This document shows, one piece after another, positions 8,164-15,667 of a stretch of 64,000 nt of DNA. Position numbers and translations under genes: made by a program. Below the pieces are notes generated by a model. The model was not told the origin of the DNA, searched no databases, and was given only the letters and a program-made list of their open reading frames with translations. Source of the stretch: an uncultured Oscillibacter sp. Its GTDB lineage: Bacteria; Bacillota; Clostridia; Oscillospirales; Oscillospiraceae. How positions within the stretch are numbered: position 1 is the first letter of the stretch; each line of letters begins with the position of its first letter. Where the stretch lies: assembly GCA_910584075.1 (NCBI GenBank), contig CAJTZI010000002.1:1-64000 (forward strand), in the 5' to 3' direction.

Positions 8164-8236
8164 TGACAATGTTTTTTGTCAATATGACAACTATTCTTGT
8201 CATACGCAGTATAGCACTGACAAGAATCGTTGTCAA
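8164..8236 (-). promoter_or_regulatory. XRE operon promoter with three dyad operators
   Basis: Minus-strand TTGACA (8236-8231), 17-bp spacer, TATACT (8213-8208). Three copies of TGACAA-N6-TTGTCA occur at 8164-8181, 8185-8202 and 8218-8235, all with perfect half sites. Their centres are 21 and 33 bp apart, about two and three helical turns, so bound dimers would face the same side of DNA. One copy covers the -35 box, one the start-site region and one the leader. Confidence 0.85.
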
Positions 8237-8244
8237 GAGAAATC

Positions 8245-8280
8245 AGAAAAAACCTCCGGAAAAATTTCCGGAGGTTTTCC
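8245..8280 (-). terminator. terminator of the AI-2E transporter gene
   Basis: Perfect 14-bp stem AAAACCTCCGGAAA / TTTCCGGAGGTTTT with T6 following on the minus strand. It sits between the transporter stop codon and the XRE promoter. Confidence 0.85.
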
Positions 8281-8283
8281 GCG

Positions 8284-9471
8284 CTATTTTCGCCTGGGAG
8301 CCGGCGGCGGGTCCCGCCACTTATTCACAGGCACGTTTTTCTCCCGCAGGCGCCCCTTCACAAAGTCCCGGAACAGGGCGTACACCACGGAGCACAGGGG
8401 GATGAAAAACAGCATCCCGGCGACACCCATCAGCTTGCCGCCCAATGTCACCGCCGCCAACACCCAGATGGAGGGCAGGCCCACGGAGGAGCCCACCACG
8501 TGGGGGTAGATCAGGTTCCCCTCCACCTGCTGGAGCACCAGAAAGAGGACAATGAACATCAGCGCCTTCCAGGGATCGGTGACGGCGATGAGCATCGCTC
8601 CCACCACACAGCCGATGAAGGCCCCCACAATGGGAATCAGGGCCGTCAGGGCGATGAGGACACCCACCAGCAGGGCGTAGGGCATCCGGAAGACAGTCAT
8701 GGACACGGCGAACAGCGTGCCCAGAATCGCCGCCTCCAGGCACTGGCCGGAGAGAAAGCTGGAGAAGGTGCGGTTTGCCAGCCGCAGAACCTCCAGGCAT
8801 CGGTCCGCCGCCCGCATGGGCAGAAGCCCGTAGAGCACCTGCCGCCCCTGGCGGGACAGCGGCTCCTTTTGCAGCAGGATGTAGAGGGAGAAAATAAACC
8901 CGATGACAAAGGTGCTCACACCGCTGACAAGCCCCCCGATCAGCCCGCCGCCGCTGGAGAGCAGCCCGCTGCCCCATGCCTGGACCAGGCCCACGGCTCT
9001 CTCCGTCAGGTCCTTCCAGTCGATCTCCAGCCCCTCCGCCCAGGACTCCAGCAGGGGCAGGTAGGCCTCCAGCTCCGCCAGCTGGGCCTGGAGCCGCCGG
9101 AAGGCGGCGGGGATCTGCTGGCCCAGGGACATAACCGCATCCCCCACCCCGGGGCCGATGACCGCCGAGGCCAGGGTCAGCACGCCGACGACGGCCGCCA
9201 GGGTCAGTACCAGTGCCAGGGGGCGGCGGGCCCGGTTCATCCGCCGGTCCTTTGGAAAGAGGTGCCGCTCAATGGCCCGCATGGGGACATTGAGAATGAA
9301 GGCGATGGCCCCGCCCAGCAGGAAGGGCCACAGCACCCCCAGCAGCCACCCCAAGGCGGCGAAGACCGTCCCCAGGTTCTGCAAAGCGCAGTAGAAGGCC
9401 ACACCGCCGCAGACCACCAGCAGCAGGTATTTTATGTTTTGCCGGTTCCACTCCATAGCGCCGTCACACAT
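8284..9471 (-). CDS. AI-2E family transporter (PerM/YtvI-like)
   Basis: About 395 residues with eight or so membrane segments. The long soluble segment after the third helix and the C-terminal motif block (TALIPIVGAFIGCVVGA, VLQQVEGNLIYPHVVGSSVG, GGKLMGVAGMLFFIPL) are typical of the family. Members are linked to export of AI-2, ions or other small molecules; many in Firmicutes have no tested substrate. The gene overlaps the end of the carbonic anhydrase gene (8 bp). The true start could be ATG 9471 or ATG 9456; neither has an ideally spaced ribosome site. Confidence 0.85.
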   Translation of the reverse strand: MCDGAMEWNRQNIKYLLLVVCGGVAFYCALQNLGTVFAALGWLLGVLWPFLLGGAIAFILNVPMRAIERHLFPKDRRMNRARRPLALVLTLAAVVGVLTLASAVIGPGVGDAVMSLGQQIPAAFRRLQAQLAELEAYLPLLESWAEGLEIDWKDLTERAVGLVQAWGSGLLSSGGGLIGGLVSGVSTFVIGFIFSLYILLQKEPLSRQGRQVLYGLLPMRAADRCLEVLRLANRTFSSFLSGQCLEAAILGTLFAVSMTVFRMPYALLVGVLIALTALIPIVGAFIGCVVGAMLIAVTDPWKALMFIVLFLVLQQVEGNLIYPHVVGSSVGLPSIWVLAAVTLGGKLMGVAGMLFFIPLCSVVYALFRDFVKGRLREKNVPVNKWRDPPPAPRRK

Positions 9472-9952
9472 CTCCCCGGCGGTACCGCTCCGCCGCCGCC
9501 AGATACCCCTGGGCAGATTTCCGGCTGCCGGCGATCTCCGCCTCCGTCAGCGCCCGCACCACCTTGGCGGGACTGCCCAGGATCATGGAGCCGTCCGGGG
9601 CGTCCATCTTCCCGGTGACCAGCGCCCCGGCGCCCACGATGCAGTCGCTGCCGATCCTGGCGCCGTTGAGCACCACGGCCCCCATGCCGATCAGGGTGTT
9701 GTCCCCCACGGTGCAGCCGTGGACAATGGCGTTGTGGCCGATGGTGCACCCCGCGCCCACGCGGGTCTCCTCATGGAGGACGGCCCCGTCCTGAATATTG
9801 GTGTCCTCGCCCACGGTAATGGCTCCGTCGTCTCCCCGGAGGACGGCGTTGTACCAGACGCTCACGCCCCGGCCCAGGGTCACGTCCCCAGATACCCGAG
9901 CGCCCTCGCAGATCAGGACGGATTCGTCGGAAGCTCTCAGTTTGTATGCCAT
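9464..9952 (-). CDS. gamma-class carbonic anhydrase family protein
   Basis: 162 residues from ATG 9952 (AGGAG 7 bp upstream; ATG 9958 is too close to the ribosome site). The protein is a left-handed beta-helix of hexapeptide repeats. The three metal-binding histidines of the gamma class are present (VLHEE, His 60; IGHNAIVHGC, His 73 and 78), so metal binding is expected. Family members include YrdA, PaaY and CaiE-type proteins; true carbonic anhydrase activity is shown for only some. It overlaps the transporter gene downstream. Confidence 0.88.
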   Translation of the reverse strand: MAYKLRASDESVLICEGARVSGDVTLGRGVSVWYNAVLRGDDGAITVGEDTNIQDGAVLHEETRVGAGCTIGHNAIVHGCTVGDNTLIGMGAVVLNGARIGSDCIVGAGALVTGKMDAPDGSMILGSPAKVVRALTEAEIAGSRKSAQGYLAAAERYRRGDV

Positions 9953-10100
9953 GGTCATTCTCCTCCGATTTTCTATATTTCTGTATATCCGGAAAAGTGC
10001 CGCAGGGACGGCGGCCCGCCGCCTGTCCGCCGGGAAAGCCGGATTTTTGGGGGGATAGGCGGATCATATCCGCCCCCGCGGCGTTCCTTCAGGCAGCCGT

Positions 10101-11333
10101 TCAAATTCCCGGCGCGAAGTTGCCGTCCACAAACACAGGGATCTCCCTTCCGTCGTGGGTGGTGCCCACAATGGAGAGGTCCTTGGTGCCGATCATGAAG
10201 TCCACATGGGTGATGGAGTCGTTGAGGCCCCGTTCCTTCAGCTCCTCCTTGCTCATCTGCTGGCCGCCCTTGAGACAGGGGTACGCCTCACCGAAGGCGA
10301 TGTGGCAGGCGGCGTTCTCGTCAAAGAGGGTGTTGTAGAACAGGATCTTCTGGTTGGAGATGGGGCTGTCGTAGGGCACCAGGGCCACCTCGCCGAAATA
10401 GCTGGCCCCCTCGTCCACGGAGATGGCGGCTTTCAGGGCCTCCTCTCCCTTCTTGGCATGGGCCTCCACAATCTTCCCCTCCTTCACCACAAATTGGAAC
10501 CCCTCGATGACGCAGCCGTCGTGGGCCAGGGGCAATGAGGCGTACACCACGCCGTTGACTCCGGTTTTCAGGGGGGAGGTGAACAGCTCCTCCGTGGGGA
10601 TGTTGGCGATATAGTTCTGACCGGAGAGAGTCACGTCGTTGCCCGCCTCCCACACGTGGTCCTCCGGCAGCTCCACAGTCAGATCCGTGCCCAGGGAGTT
10701 GGTGTAACGGAGGGACTTGAAGTTCAGGGCGTTCATCTTCTCCAGCCGCTTTGCCAGGGTGTCCAGGTGGGCCCGCCACTTCTCCACGCACCTGCCGTCT
10801 CCGCTGATGCGGACGGCGGAGAAGATGGCGTCCCAGAGCCTCTCCATGGCCTCGTCCTCCGGCACATCGGGGAACACCCGCTTCGCCCAGCTGGGGATGG
10901 GGATGGAGGCGATGCACCAGGGGAAGCCGCCGCACATCTGGAGCCGGTCGAACTCCTTGAGGGCCTTGCCGCTGGCCTGCTGGGCCCGGACAATCCGCTT
11001 TGTGTCCACGCCCTTGAGATTCTCCGGGTCCGTGGCGGAGATGGCCAGATACGCCGCCCCCTCCCGGGCGTGGTCGTTGAAAAAGTGCTGCCGCCACTCC
11101 GGCACGGTGTCGAAGACCTCATCCTGAGCGTGGAGATACTTCATCCGGGTCAGGGCATCGTCGGTCCAGTTCATCACCACCTCTTTGCAGCCCACGGCGT
11201 AGGCGTCCTCCGCGCACATCCGGGCGAAGAAGGCGCACTCCACCGGGGAGGAGATGATCAGCCGCTGGCCCTTCTGGACGTTCAGTCCCACCCGGACCAG
11301 AAGCCGGGCGTATTCCTTGAGTTTTTCATTCAT
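10101..11333 (-). CDS. M29 family aminopeptidase
   Basis: 410 residues from ATG 11333. The sequence matches cytoplasmic metallo-aminopeptidases of the AmpS/AmpT/PepS type over its length (these are usually about 410 residues). Family landmarks include the N-terminal KLKEYARLLVRVGLNVQKGQ, IANIPTEELFTSP, ACHIAFGEAYP and THVDFMIGTKDL, which supply the two-metal site. It should release N-terminal residues from peptides. It stands alone on the minus strand, with about 150 bp of hairpin-rich sequence before the carbonic anhydrase gene. Confidence 0.92.
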   Translation of the reverse strand: MNEKLKEYARLLVRVGLNVQKGQRLIISSPVECAFFARMCAEDAYAVGCKEVVMNWTDDALTRMKYLHAQDEVFDTVPEWRQHFFNDHAREGAAYLAISATDPENLKGVDTKRIVRAQQASGKALKEFDRLQMCGGFPWCIASIPIPSWAKRVFPDVPEDEAMERLWDAIFSAVRISGDGRCVEKWRAHLDTLAKRLEKMNALNFKSLRYTNSLGTDLTVELPEDHVWEAGNDVTLSGQNYIANIPTEELFTSPLKTGVNGVVYASLPLAHDGCVIEGFQFVVKEGKIVEAHAKKGEEALKAAISVDEGASYFGEVALVPYDSPISNQKILFYNTLFDENAACHIAFGEAYPCLKGGQQMSKEELKERGLNDSITHVDFMIGTKDLSIVGTTHDGREIPVFVDGNFAPGI

Positions 11334-11491
11334 CAATTTTGGATCATCCTTTCGGTGTTGTAAATGCAGGTCACTATAATATGCGCTATTTTAGAACATT
11401 TTACCAGAGAAGTAAAGGAAGCGGGGACAGGATTCAAAAAACGTTTACGAATTTCCGCCGCCCCCTCAAGCGGGAACGCCTCATGTTTCTC

Positions 11492-11548
11492 TTGACTAGA
11501 GACGGGATACATGGTAACATGAAGCCAGCTTCACAGGAAGCAAACTTC
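11492..11548 (+). promoter_or_regulatory. promoter and candidate operator of the second XRE cassette
   Basis: TTGACT (11492-11497), 17-bp spacer, TAACAT (11515-11520). Two dyads of the form GAAG-N4-CTTC follow at 11521-11532 and 11537-11548, with centres 16 bp apart, directly over the expected transcription start. They are good candidates for autorepression by the XRE protein encoded at 11571. Confidence 0.6.
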
Positions 11549-11570
11549 ACATCCGGGGAGGAGGGCCGCC

Positions 11571-11801
11571 ATGAAGACCAGAGTGCGGGAGCTGCGCACC
11601 GCCGCGGGGATGACCCAGCAGCAGCTGGCGGAGGCGGTCCGCGTGTCCTCCCGGACCATCATTTCTATCGAAAAAGGGCAGTACAGCCCCTCGCTGATGC
11701 TGGCCTACCGCATGGCGGAGGTCTTCGGCGTCACGGTGGAGGCGCTTTGCTGCCTGCGGGAAAACCGGGAACTGGAGGACAGACAGTATGAAAATCTATA
11801 A
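11571..11801 (+). CDS. XRE-family transcriptional regulator
   Basis: 76 residues with one helix-turn-helix (LRTAAGMTQQQLAEAVRVSSRTIISIEKGQ), then SPSLMLAYRMAEVFGVTVEALCCL, the usual layout of YgzD-like minimal repressors. ATG 11571 follows GGGGAGGAGGG. The last 14 bases overlap the start of a membrane-protein gene. This repeats the logic of the cassette at 7.2-8.1 kb, but the two repressors differ and their operator candidates are unrelated in sequence. Confidence 0.9.
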   Translation: MKTRVRELRTAAGMTQQQLAEAVRVSSRTIISIEKGQYSPSLMLAYRMAEVFGVTVEALCCLRENRELEDRQYENL

Positions 11802-12201
11802 CAAAAAGAACTTTTTCATCGGGCTGCTGGGAGAACTTCTCTTCCTCGCTCTCCTCATTTTCAACATTCGCCGCGGCGAGGTCTCCTTTCTCCAGGTCTG
11901 TACGACACTCATGTGGCTGATTGTCGGCGGAAGAATCATCTTCCGCAGCCTCTCCCTAAAACACTCCAGAGAGGACCTGCTGCTGGAGCGTGACGAGCGG
12001 AACCGCCACATTAACCTGAAAGCCAGCCAGCGGGCGCTCCAAATCACACAGATTCTCTCTTTTATCGGGGGAATGGTGTTGTACGGTCTTGGCGGTGACG
12101 ATTACAAACACCTCATGCTGGGCACAGGACTTCTCCTTGCGTTTTTCATATCCGGTCTGGCGTATTTTGCCGCGATCTTCTATTACAGCCACAATTCCTG
12201 A
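11788..12201 (+). CDS. small membrane protein paired with XRE regulator
   Basis: 137 residues with four hydrophobic segments in two pairs (about 11-26, 38-54, 87-104 and 111-133) and a polar loop LLLERDERNRHINLKASQRA between the pairs. The loop DER..HI.LKAS resembles DUF2178-type membrane proteins that also sit behind minimal XRE repressors, but this is only a similarity. It overlaps the regulator gene by 14 bp. No activity can be assigned. Its stop codon is only 6 bp from the convergent YihY gene. Confidence 0.75.
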   Translation: MKIYNKKNFFIGLLGELLFLALLIFNIRRGEVSFLQVCTTLMWLIVGGRIIFRSLSLKHSREDLLLERDERNRHINLKASQRALQITQILSFIGGMVLYGLGGDDYKHLMLGTGLLLAFFISGLAYFAAIFYYSHNS

Positions 12202-12207
12202 CGGCCC

Positions 12208-13053
12208 TCAGCTTCCGCCGTCCTTTCGCAGGCTCATGATGGTGCCGTTGAGCTCCGCCCCCATAATGAGCACCACGGAGCTCATGTACAGCCAGATCAT
12301 CAGCGCGATCACCGTGCCGATGGAGCCGTAGAGCAGGGAGTAATTGGCGATGTTATCCACGTAAAACGCATACAGCCAGCTGACGGCCATCCAGGCCGTC
12401 AGAGCCGCCAGGGTGCCGGGCCAGATGTTCCGCCAGGGCTGGCGGCCGTCCTGGGCCATGGCGTAGAGGAAGAACAGCGCGAAGTAGCACAGCACCGCCA
12501 CCGCCGGGAACCGCAGCCGCGCCCAGGCCTCCGCCACGAAGCCCGGCAGGCGGAAGTGGACCACGGCGTAGCTCAAAACCCGGTCGCCCACGGTCATCAG
12601 CGCCAGGGCGGCGGCGATGGTGACGATCAGCATCACGGTGTACAGCAGCGTCTTGAGCACATGGCGCGCCGGCCCCCTGGGCGGACCCAGGTGGTAGGCC
12701 GTCCGCACGGAGCGCATCAGGGAGTTGGTGGCCCGCATGGGGAAGTAGATGGAGAACACCAGCCCGAACACCAGCAGGTGCGGGCTGGGATTCCGGCTGA
12801 CGTAGGTGAGGTAGACCTCAATGAGGTCCACCACCCCCCGGGGCAGGATCTCCCCCAGGGCCAGCAGGATTCCCGCCACGTCCAGCCGCAGCAGGCCCAG
12901 CAGGGCGCTGATAAAGATGAGGAAGGGAAAGATCATAAACAGCAGATAGAACGCCAGAGCGGCGCTCTGGATTCCCACATTGTGCCGCAGGTACCGCTGG
13001 ACCATGAGATAGCCCCCCCGGAGAACGCGGTTGCGGGGAAGTTTAAGCTCCAT
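12208..13053 (-). CDS. YihY/UPF0761 (BrkB-like) membrane protein
   Basis: 281 residues from ATG 13053 (AAGGCGG 8 bp upstream; the GTG at 13062 falls beside it). Six membrane segments and the conserved family stretches SAALAFYLLFMIFPFLIF, FPMRATNSLMRSVRTAY and SLLYGSIGTVIALMIWLY are present, ending in GAELNG. The family was once annotated as ribonuclease BN by mistake; its real role is unresolved. It is preceded on the same strand by the ArsC-like gene, 70 bp upstream. Confidence 0.9.
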   Translation of the reverse strand: MELKLPRNRVLRGGYLMVQRYLRHNVGIQSAALAFYLLFMIFPFLIFISALLGLLRLDVAGILLALGEILPRGVVDLIEVYLTYVSRNPSPHLLVFGLVFSIYFPMRATNSLMRSVRTAYHLGPPRGPARHVLKTLLYTVMLIVTIAAALALMTVGDRVLSYAVVHFRLPGFVAEAWARLRFPAVAVLCYFALFFLYAMAQDGRQPWRNIWPGTLAALTAWMAVSWLYAFYVDNIANYSLLYGSIGTVIALMIWLYMSSVVLIMGAELNGTIMSLRKDGGS

Positions 13054-13125
13054 GGGAAACACCGCCTTTTCTGAATTGGACGCCGCATGATGGAAGAGAC
13101 ACCGCAGGGCGGCGGTCAGCCGCCC

Positions 13126-13461
13126 TTACTCCCACGTGCTCCAAACCTCCGGACAGTATCCCACGGTGGCCTCTTTGCCGTTGCGGACAATGGGCGTTTG
13201 AAAGAGCTCAGGGTGCTCCAGGAGCTTCTCCTCCTGGGCGTCCGGGGTGACGTAGGCCATAAACAGGTCCTCGTAAGCCCGGCATTTGGTGTTCACCAGG
13301 GCAGAAAACCCAATTTTCTGCTTGACGGACTGGTACTCCCGGGGGGATAATCCCTTTGAGGGCAGATCGATGTACTGGTACTTGATCCGGCGCTCCTTGA
13401 ACCAGCGTTCCGCCTTCTTGCTGTCAAAGGACTTGGAGGAGCCAAAAATCTGAACGTTCAT
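13126..13461 (-). CDS. ArsC/Spx-family thioredoxin-fold protein lacking the active-site cysteine
   Basis: 111 residues from ATG 13461 behind AAAAAGGAGA. The fold signature of arsenate reductase-like proteins is present: IFGSSKSFDSKKAERWFKER, then IDLPSKGLSPRE and FQTPIVRNGKEATVGYCPEVW. At the N-terminal position where ArsC or Spx carries Cys (CxxC or CxxS), this protein has GSSKSFDS, so redox catalysis by that residue is excluded. It could be a regulatory or scaffold member of the family. A perfect 8-bp hairpin overlaps its stop codon. Confidence 0.8.
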   Translation of the reverse strand: MNVQIFGSSKSFDSKKAERWFKERRIKYQYIDLPSKGLSPREYQSVKQKIGFSALVNTKCRAYEDLFMAYVTPDAQEEKLLEHPELFQTPIVRNGKEATVGYCPEVWSTWE

Positions 13462-13514
13462 GGGACGGTCTCCTTTTTCACACGATCTATTTTAATACTT
13501 CGGGGGTGTTTTTT

Positions 13515-14231
13515 ATGACGGAATCTGTCAAAAAATTAAAGGAATGGGTGGACAACGCCTGCGGCATTGTGTTTTTCGGCGGGGCCGGTGTCTCCACGGA
13601 GTCCGGCATCCCGGACTTCCGCAGTACCGGCGGACTCTACCACCAGGAGTGGGCCTATCCGCCTGAGGTGATTTTAAGCCATAGCTTCTACAAAAGCAAC
13701 CCCGAAGAATTTTTCCGTTTCTACCGGGCAAAGCTGCTGGCCCCGGAGGCAAAGCCCAACGCCGCCCACCGGAAGCTGGCGGAGTGGGAGGCGCAGGGAA
13801 AACTCACCGCCGTGGTCACCCAGAACATCGACGGCCTCCATCAGGCCGCCGGAAGCCGCAGGGTCTATGAGCTCCACGGCAGCGTCCACCGGAACTACTG
13901 CGAGCGGTGCCGGAAGTTCTACGATTTTGACTTTATCCTCCGCGGCCAGGGCGTGCCGCGCTGCTCCTGCGGCGGCACTGTCAAGCCGGACGTGGTACTG
14001 TACGAGGAGGGGCTGGACCAGGATACGCTGAACGGCGCCGTCCGGGCCATCGCGGCGGCGGACCTGCTGATCATCGGCGGCACCTCTCTCAACGTTTATC
14101 CCGCCGCGGGGCTCATCAACTACTACCGGGGCGGGAGGCTGGTCCTCATCAACAAGTCCGCCGTGGCCCGGGACCTGGACGCGGGGCTGGTGATCACCGA
14201 CCCCATCGGGGAGGTTTTAGACCAATTGTGA
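13515..14231 (+). CDS. Sir2-family NAD-dependent protein deacylase
   Basis: 238 residues from ATG 13515; the GTG at 13506 overlaps the GGGGG ribosome site. All sirtuin landmarks are intact: GGAGVSTESGIPDFRS, TQNIDGLH, the catalytic His in ELHGSVH, four zinc cysteines (CERC and CSC) and the NAD-binding GGTSLNVYPAAG with INKS. Removes acyl groups from protein lysines using NAD. The closest bacterial class is CobB/SrtN. It is a single-gene unit followed by a terminator and then the tRNA-Leu pair. Confidence 0.93.
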   Translation: MTESVKKLKEWVDNACGIVFFGGAGVSTESGIPDFRSTGGLYHQEWAYPPEVILSHSFYKSNPEEFFRFYRAKLLAPEAKPNAAHRKLAEWEAQGKLTAVVTQNIDGLHQAAGSRRVYELHGSVHRNYCERCRKFYDFDFILRGQGVPRCSCGGTVKPDVVLYEEGLDQDTLNGAVRAIAAADLLIIGGTSLNVYPAAGLINYYRGGRLVLINKSAVARDLDAGLVITDPIGEVLDQL

Positions 14232-14240
14232 GGTGTCCAT

Positions 14241-14275
14241 CCCCCGCCGCCTGCCCCGGCGGGGGAAATTTTTTC
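14241..14275 (+). terminator. terminator of the sirtuin gene
   Basis: Nine-bp stem CCCCCGCCG / CGGCGGGGG with a 7-nt loop, followed by AAATTTTTTC. Confidence 0.75.
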
Positions 14276-14296
14276 AGAAAAATGGGAGAATGGTGG

Positions 14297-14325
14297 TTGA
14301 CAAGCGGGAAAGTTCTGGCTATAAT
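14297..14325 (+). promoter_or_regulatory. promoter of the tRNA-Leu pair
   Basis: Perfect consensus boxes TTGACA (14297-14302) and TATAAT (14320-14325) with a 17-bp spacer, as expected for a stable-RNA promoter, 31 bp before the first tRNA. Confidence 0.85.
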
Positions 14326-14356
14326 AAGCAAGCAGTCTTTTCCGGGGAACAGATTT

Positions 14357-14442
14357 GCGGCTGTGCTGGAACTGGTAGACAGGCCAGCTTGAGGTGCTGG
14401 TGTCGTATCGACGTGTGGGTTCAAGTCCCGTCAGCCGCACCA
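14357..14442 (+). tRNA. tRNA-Leu (anticodon GAG)
   Basis: An 86-nt cloverleaf including an encoded CCA end. Acceptor stem GCGGCTG pairs with CAGCCGC, the T-arm reads GGGTTCAAGTCCC, and the anticodon stem CCAGC/GCTGG carries loop TTGAGGT, giving anticodon GAG. The long variable arm is that of a class II leucine tRNA. Confidence 0.95.
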
Positions 14443-14474
14443 TTTGGTCCCCTATGAGAGACCGCCGTCACCAT

Positions 14475-14562
14475 GCGCGAGTGGTGGAATTGGCAGACTC
14501 GCTAGATTCAGGTTCTAGTGTCCTTTACGGACGTGCGGGTTCAAGTCCCGCCTCGCGCACCA
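14475..14562 (+). tRNA. tRNA-Leu (anticodon CAG)
   Basis: An 88-nt class II tRNA with encoded CCA. Acceptor stem GCGCGAG/CTCGCGC, anticodon stem CTAGA/TCTAG with loop TTCAGGT, so anticodon CAG. It lies 32 bp after the first tRNA-Leu, probably in one transcript. Confidence 0.95.
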
Positions 14563-14566
14563 TGAT

Positions 14567-14610
14567 AAGTTGACAGATTACACCAGGGGAGTAGTCTGTC
14601 AACTTTTTAT
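14567..14610 (+). terminator. terminator of the tRNA-Leu operon
   Basis: A 15-bp stem AAGTTGACAGATTAC / GTAGTCTGTCAACTT (one G-T pair) followed by TTTTT, starting 5 bp after the second tRNA. Confidence 0.85.
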
Positions 14611-14682
14611 ATTTAAATTTAGTAAACTCATTGCGCCGCAGTAATTTCACTGCGGTATTTCTATTATTAAAGGAGGATCACA

Positions 14683-15177
14683 ATGAACTCAATTCAGAAA
14701 AGTGAAGCAATTAAAAGCAGTCTCCGAAAAGGTTTTCAGAACGGCAGCTCCAAAATGGCAAAGCGCAAGTGCTATGGATACACGATCAATTCTGATGGAG
14801 AGCTGGAAATAAATCCGGACGAAGCCAAGGTGGTGAACTGGATATTTGAACGGTATCTTGCTGGTGACAGCCTTGGGAAAATTGCTGCGGGTCTGGAAAG
14901 GCAGGGCATTCCCTCCCCCACCGGTAGGCCCAAATGGAATCGGGAAGCAATTGACAAACTGCTCTCCAATGAAAAATACACCGGACGGGTGCTGCTCCAG
15001 AAAACGGTCAGCACCGGCGCTGTCCAGATCGAAAACAATGGCCTCATGGAACGGTATCTCTACACCGGCTCCCATGAGGCCATTATTTCTGACGAGATGT
15101 TTATGGCGGTACAGCAGGAGAAACTCAGCCGCTCCAAAGAGCCGCAAAATCACATTGCCATGAAGCTCTCGCTTTGA
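14683..15177 (+). pseudogene. large serine recombinase fragment (central domain only)
   Basis: A 164-residue reading frame that begins SEAIKSSLRKGFQNGSSKMA and goes on with YGYTINSDGELEINPDEAKVVNWIFERY, GIPSPTGRPKW and SNEKYTGRVLLQK, the conserved order of the Recombinase domain that follows the catalytic domain in large serine recombinases. The N-terminal resolvase domain with the active serine and the C-terminal coiled-coil/zinc parts are missing, while intact proteins have about 450-550 residues. It has a reasonable ribosome site (AAAGGAGG) and lower GC than its neighbours, so it looks like a relic of a mobile element that arrived by transfer. Confidence 0.8.
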
Positions 15178-15209
15178 TATAATGAAGAAAATTGCGGGAG
15201 GTCGTGCGA

Positions 15210-15371
15210 ATGCGAAAGGTGACTGAAATTCTTCCTACGCAAGGCCATCGTCCAATGGAACTGCGTCATTTTCGTGTAGCCGCCTACTGCCGGGTCAGCA
15301 CGGAGTTGGAGGAGCAGACCAGCAGGGAGTTGTTTGAAACAGTCAATCAGGCACGCAAAATAGATCCATAA
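15210..15371 (+). pseudogene. serine recombinase N-terminal fragment
   Basis: A 53-residue frame from ATG 15210 (GGGAGG upstream). Residues 19-33 read HFRVAAYCRVSTELE, the very start of a resolvase catalytic domain including the conserved YCRVST with its catalytic serine, but the frame stops soon after at TAA 15371. It is the head of a second recombinase gene that normally lies in tandem behind another one in clostridial elements. With the preceding fragment it marks a decayed integration module next to the tRNA-Leu genes. Confidence 0.75.
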
Positions 15372-15497
15372 AGGACTGATAGAAGTCAATACCAGCAAAC
15401 AACAAAGTGATTGCTTTTCCCTCTCCGGCATCAGCCTTTCTTCCTGAATCGTTGTGCCGCAAAGGATTCAAAGAAAAATCAATTTTGCCGCCTTAGT

Positions 15498-15636
15498 CCA
15501 CAAAAAGAGACAGGCGGCGCCTGTCTCTTTTTGTGGTGCGCATCGTTCACGCCGCCCAAAGGGCGGCGTGAACGATCCCGCTGCGGCGGAGCTGATTGAA
15601 ATCGTGCGGGAAAAAACCGCTGAGGTTTTCCCGCAC
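15498..15636. repeat. cluster of three strong stem-loops
   Basis: Three consecutive inverted repeats: 15498-15536 (19-bp perfect arms, CCACAAAAAGAGACAGGCG, 1-nt centre, with T5 on both strands, so a bidirectional terminator), 15542-15576 (16-bp perfect arms ATCGTTCACGCCGCCC, loop AAA) and 15604-15636 (arms GTGCGGGAAAA / TTTTCCCGCAC). They lie between the recombinase remnants and the convergent small gene at 15668. Confidence 0.75.
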
Positions 15637-15667
15637 ACACCCTTTCCCTCGTGTGGAGCTTCGTTGT

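Noticed and set aside
8284..9471. Functional link of the AI-2E transporter to luxS
   Set aside because: The name reflects one E. coli member; the genes are 36 kb apart and nothing in the sequence shows a link.
15150..15431. 93-residue frame opposite the recombinase fragments
   Set aside because: Overlaps recognisable recombinase sequence on the other strand and lacks a ribosome site.
15498..15640. CRISPR array
   Set aside because: The repeats are unrelated inverted repeats, not direct repeats with regular spacers; no cas genes are near.
14563..15660. Attachment-site duplication of the tRNA-Leu 3' end
   Set aside because: No second copy of the GGGTTCAAGTCCCGC end was found downstream in the window.
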